The notes beneath the pieces were generated by a model. The model searched no databases, was not told the DNA's origin, and saw nothing but the letters and a program-made list of their open reading frames with translations. From contig NZ_SSBL01000031.1 in NCBI RefSeq assembly GCF_004795105.1, positions 1-64,000 of the forward strand: 64,000 bases of DNA, read 5' to 3'. The DNA is from Streptomyces sp. A0642 (GTDB lineage Bacteria; Actinomycetota; Actinomycetes; Streptomycetales; Streptomycetaceae). Shown one piece after another: positions 61,127-64,000 of this stretch. Made by a program: the position numbers and the translations under genes. The stretch's first letter is position 1, and the number at the start of each line of letters is the position of its first letter.

Positions 61127-62191
61127 TCAACGCCGCGCCACGTAGTACACGTTCAGGATGTCGCCCTCGACCCGCCGGGTGTCGATCCTGCCGAACCCGG
61201 CCTCGGCGAGCATCTCGCGGGCGGTCTGCTCACCCCAGACGGTGCCCAGGCCCTCACCGCCCTGGCCCAGCGACACGCTCATGCAGTAGAACACCGAGAA
61301 CGTGTACAGCGCCGGGCCCAGCGGGTGGTCGATGTTCTCCTCCAGGCGGCTCGACGCGGCGATGTCGCCCATCAGGAACACGCCGTCCTCGGCCAGGGCG
61401 GCGGCGACGGCGGCCAGGGCGCGCGCCGGCCGGGCCAGGTCGTGGATGACGTCGAACGCCGTGATCAGGTCGTAGGAGCCGGAGATCTCGGAGCAGTCGC
61501 CGATGTCGAAGGCGGTGTTGGCCAGTCCCAGCGCGGCTGCTTCGGCGCGGGCGGCGGCGATGCCCTCCTCGGACATGTCCATGCCCTGGAAGCGGCTCGC
61601 GGGGAAGGCCCGGGCCAGGACGTTGACCGCGTGACCGTGTCCGGTACCGATGTCCAGCACCGAGATGCCCGCGCGCAGGCGCTCCGTGAGGCCGGGCGCC
61701 AACGGCACGATCCCGTCGACGAGGGCCAGGTCGAAGACCTCCCCGGACTCCTCCGCCTGAAGGCTCTGGAACCGCGGATACGCCGAGTACGGCAGCCCGC
61801 GCCCCGTACGGAAGGACTCCAGCACCTGCTGCTCGACCTCGCCCATCATGCCGAAGTCCTGCGCGATCCGGGCCAGGTTGCCGGGCCCGGCCGCCCGGGT
61901 CAGCGAGGCCGCGTGCTCGGGCGGCAGCGCGTAGGTGTGCCGCCCGGGGTCGTAGTCGACGATCCCGCCGACGACCACCGCCCCCAGCCACTCCCGTACG
62001 TAACGCTCGTTCAGCCCCGCCGCCCGCGCGATCTCCTCGCTCGTGGCCGGCGGCAGCGCGGCCATCGTGTCGAACAGACCGCTCTGGTGGCCCAGGCCGG
62101 TCATCAGACCCAGACAGGTGTCGTTCACCACCTGAACCATGCGGCCCGCGAACGCCTCCTGCTTCACCGTGTCCGGTGCTGTGACGGACAT
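61127..62191 (-). CDS. SAM-dependent methyltransferase with N-terminal winged helix
   Basis: 354 residues from ATG 62191, which follows GAGGAGGAG. The N-terminal half contains a helix-turn-helix (ATSEEIARAAGLNERYVREWLGAVVV). AdoMet motif I is VLDIGTGHGHAVNVL near residue 175, then GMDMSEEGIAAAR. The layout resembles O-methyltransferases and transcription-linked methyltransferases of secondary metabolism. The substrate cannot be assigned. Confidence 0.88.
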   Translation of the reverse strand: MSVTAPDTVKQEAFAGRMVQVVNDTCLGLMTGLGHQSGLFDTMAALPPATSEEIARAAGLNERYVREWLGAVVVGGIVDYDPGRHTYALPPEHAASLTRAAGPGNLARIAQDFGMMGEVEQQVLESFRTGRGLPYSAYPRFQSLQAEESGEVFDLALVDGIVPLAPGLTERLRAGISVLDIGTGHGHAVNVLARAFPASRFQGMDMSEEGIAAARAEAAALGLANTAFDIGDCSEISGSYDLITAFDVIHDLARPARALAAVAAALAEDGVFLMGDIAASSRLEENIDHPLGPALYTFSVFYCMSVSLGQGGEGLGTVWGEQTAREMLAEAGFGRIDTRRVEGDILNVYYVARR

Positions 62192-62378
62192 CGCTCCTCC
62201 TCTCGTCACCGGGCCACGAGGGGAGGCGGGGAAGGCGGCCGGCCGCACTCACGGCGGGCGGCCCGACGGGACGGCGCCGGATTCTCTCCTGTCCGCAACG
62301 CTACGCCGCACCGGCGCCGACGGCCGCCCGGAGGCCGCTGCCGGACCCCCGAACGCAGCGGTCACCCCCGGCACCCCC

Positions 62379-63068
62379 TCAGCGGGCCGCCGCCACCAGC
62401 GCCTCCATCACCCGCACGTCGTCACCCATCTCCGGATGCCACTGCACGCCCAGCACCCACCCGGGCCCCGGCAGTTCGACCGCCTCCACGGTGCCGTCCG
62501 CCGCGTGCGCCGAAGCCACCAGGCCCGCGCCGAGCCGGTCCACGGCCTGGTGGTGGTAGGCCGGTACGTCGCAGGGCCCGGGCGCCACGGCCGCGTAACG
62601 CGTGCCGGGCACCGGTGTCACCGCGTGCGTTCCCAGCACCCCCGTCGCCCCGCCGGGCCCCGCGTGCCCGTCCAGGTGCTGGGTCAGCGTGCCGCCCAGC
62701 ACCACGTTCAGCAACTGCATCCCCCGGCAGATCCCGAGCAGCGGCGTGCCCGACTCCAGGGCCGCCGCGATCAGCGCCGTCTCCCACCCGTCCCGCTCGG
62801 GCGCGGGCGGCCCGGTCCGCGGGTCACGCTCGGCCCCGTACCGCGCGGGATCCACATCCGGGCCGCCCGCCACCACCACCGCGTCGAGCCGGGCCACCGC
62901 CTCCGCCGCGCACTCAGGCGCGTCCGGCGGCAGCAGCACGGCCAGCCCGCCCGCCTCCCGCACCAGCCGTGCGTAGCCGGCGGGCAGCAGCGTGGCCGGC
63001 AGGTCCCAGACGCCCCAGCGCGCCGAGGCCTCCAGATACGTACTGATCCCGACCAGCGGACGGTTCAT
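62379..63068 (-). CDS. Gamma-glutamyl hydrolase, peptidase C26 (PuuD-like)
   Basis: 229 residues from ATG 63068 (GAGG upstream). Class I glutamine amidotransferase fold: nucleophile Cys in GICRGMQLLN near residue 112, and the catalytic His/Glu of VQWHPEMG near 212. The early AGGPDVDP is typical of PuuD. It releases glutamate from gamma-glutamyl amines. It is divergent from the glutamine-synthetase-like gene that would make such compounds, so the two form a plausible amine-degradation unit. Confidence 0.92.
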   Translation of the reverse strand: MNRPLVGISTYLEASARWGVWDLPATLLPAGYARLVREAGGLAVLLPPDAPECAAEAVARLDAVVVAGGPDVDPARYGAERDPRTGPPAPERDGWETALIAAALESGTPLLGICRGMQLLNVVLGGTLTQHLDGHAGPGGATGVLGTHAVTPVPGTRYAAVAPGPCDVPAYHHQAVDRLGAGLVASAHAADGTVEAVELPGPGWVLGVQWHPEMGDDVRVMEALVAAAR

Positions 63069-63116
63069 CGGACGCCTCACTTCACTCGCACGGCACGCGG
63101 AAGGTACCGGCACCGT

Positions 63117-63150
63117 ATCCAAATCCCTTGCCCCGCCCGTAGATTTGGAT
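63117..63150. promoter_or_regulatory. Inverted repeat between the C26 hydrolase and glnA-like genes
   Basis: ATCCAAATC (63117-63125) and GATTTGGAT (63142-63150), perfect 9-base arms 16 bp apart. It lies centrally between the divergent starts and is a candidate operator for both. Confidence 0.55.
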
Positions 63151-63182
63151 CATCTGTCGGCCCGCGAGGAGAGGATCCGTCC

Positions 63183-64000
63183 GTGTCCGACCGAACAGCC
63201 CCGCTGCCCCTGGAGGAACTCAGCCTCCTCGTCGGAAGCGGTGAGATCGACACCGTGGTCCTGGCCTTCCCCGACATGCAGGGACGCCTTCAGGGAAAAC
63301 GCTTCGCCGCCGCCTTCTTCCTCGACGAGGTCGTCGCGCACGGCACCGAGGGCTGCAACTACCTCCTGGCCGTCGACACCGACATGAACACCGTCGACGG
63401 GTTCGCCATGTCCTCCTGGGACCGCGGGTACGGCGACTTCGCCATGCGCCCCGACCTCACCACCCTGCGCCGCGTGCCCTGGAACGAGGCCACCGCCCTG
63501 GTCACCGCCGACCTCGCCTGGGCCGACGGCTCACCCGTCACCGCCGCGCCGCGCCAGATCCTGCGCCGCCAGCTGGAGCGCCTCGCGGACCACGGCTACA
63601 CCGCCCACACCGGCACCGAGCTCGAGTTCATCGTCTTCAAGGACACCTACGAACAGGCCTGGGACCGCGGTTACCGCGACCTGACCCCCGTCAACCAGTA
63701 CAACGTCGACTACTCCGTCCTCGGCACCGGCCGCGTCGAGCCCCTGCTGCGCCGCATCCGCAACGAGATGGCGGGCGCGGGCCTCACCGTCGAGTCCGCC
63801 AAGGGCGAGTGCAACCCCGGCCAGCACGAGATCGTGTTCCGGTACGACGAGGCCCTGGTCACCTGCGACCAGCACGCCGTCTACAAGACGGGCGCCAAGG
63901 AGATCGCCGCGCAGGAGGGCGTCGCACTCACCTTCATGGCCAAGTTCAACGAGCGCGAGGGCAACTCCTGTCACATCCACCTCTCGCTCCGCTCCACGGA
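63183..64000 (+). CDS. glnA4: Glutamine-synthetase-like gamma-glutamyl ligase, 5' part
   Basis: 272 residues before the window ends. GTG start with GAGGAGAGGA upstream. N-terminal beta-grasp VVLAFPDMQGRLQGKR. The catalytic barrel has GTELEFIVFKDT near residue 142, KGECNPGQHEIVFRY near 205 and NSCHIHLSL at the end, giving the metal-binding Glu and His. It lacks the N-x-FEHP start of true GlnA. Streptomyces GlnA3/GlnA4 are such enzymes and glutamylate polyamines or ethanolamine; GlnA4 is favoured by the adjacent C26 hydrolase, from memory of S. coelicolor. Confidence 0.8.
   Translation, partial: MSDRTAPLPLEELSLLVGSGEIDTVVLAFPDMQGRLQGKRFAAAFFLDEVVAHGTEGCNYLLAVDTDMNTVDGFAMSSWDRGYGDFAMRPDLTTLRRVPWNEATALVTADLAWADGSPVTAAPRQILRRQLERLADHGYTAHTGTELEFIVFKDTYEQAWDRGYRDLTPVNQYNVDYSVLGTGRVEPLLRRIRNEMAGAGLTVESAKGECNPGQHEIVFRYDEALVTCDQHAVYKTGAKEIAAQEGVALTFMAKFNEREGNSCHIHLSLRST

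Overview
The window is high-GC actinobacterial chromosome with the codon bias, GTG/TTG starts and gene content of a Streptomyces (or close relative). The strongest markers are a complete Pup-proteasome locus, DSHCT-type RNA helicase, tatA-tatC and a proline/glycine-betaine transporter in the usual Streptomyces arrangement. No rRNA, tRNA, insertion sequence, integrase or CRISPR array was seen.

Layout. 0-9 kb: the 3' end of metH, a HAD phosphatase, an orphan peptide-type solute-binding lipoprotein, a RecB-like nuclease with a NarL-type response regulator, a site-2 protease, leaderless trmI, a secreted protein and a ferredoxin. 9-29 kb: the Pup-proteasome system (arc, dop, pup, prcB, prcA, then a LacI regulator and MFS exporter interposed, then pafA), two FKBP prolyl isomerases, the WYL regulators pafB and pafC, two small proteins, tatA, tatC, a lipid kinase and a Ski2-like helicase. 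This part is core chromosome. 29-40 kb: a urea/guanidine carboxylase operon (allophanate hydrolase, carboxylase, two DUF1989 proteins), its TetR regulator and an amino-acid-type permease. The permease carries the same operator as the operon, with an SPW-repeat membrane protein and an ADP-ribosylglycohydrolase in between. 40-48.2 kb: an ECF sigma/anti-sigma locus like mycobacterial sigK-rskA, with fasciclin lipoprotein, membrane molybdopterin oxidoreductase, FAD amine oxidase, DUF1365, cyclopropane-fatty-acid-synthase-like and DUF1295 genes. 48.4-51.3 kb: a deletion scar holding pieces of a PadR regulator and an ABC ATPase, then two membrane proteins, a MerR regulator and a repeat-rich spacer. 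51.3-64 kb: a siderophore-interacting protein behind an iron box, a 5'-3' exonuclease, an OpuA-type betaine transporter whose permease is fused to two binding domains, a cupin regulator, a TDT transporter with divergent LysR, a phosphotransferase, a methyltransferase, a gamma-glutamyl hydrolase and the 5' part of a glutamine-synthetase-like gene.

How it fits together. Arc unfolds pupylated proteins for the PrcBA core; PafA attaches Pup and Dop removes it. Pup here already ends in Glu. The carboxylase operon and the distant permease look like one TetR regulon for guanidine or urea nitrogen. Three promoters in the sigma-factor locus share a C(C/A)ATCC-N15-(C/A)CGAA element, which predicts an autoregulated regulon for membrane-lipid and redox functions. 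The most informative anomalies are that regulon motif, the shared TetR operator, the deletion scar with a chimeric ORF near 48.8 kb, and a degenerate duplicate of the MFS gene's 3' end carrying the pafA promoter.
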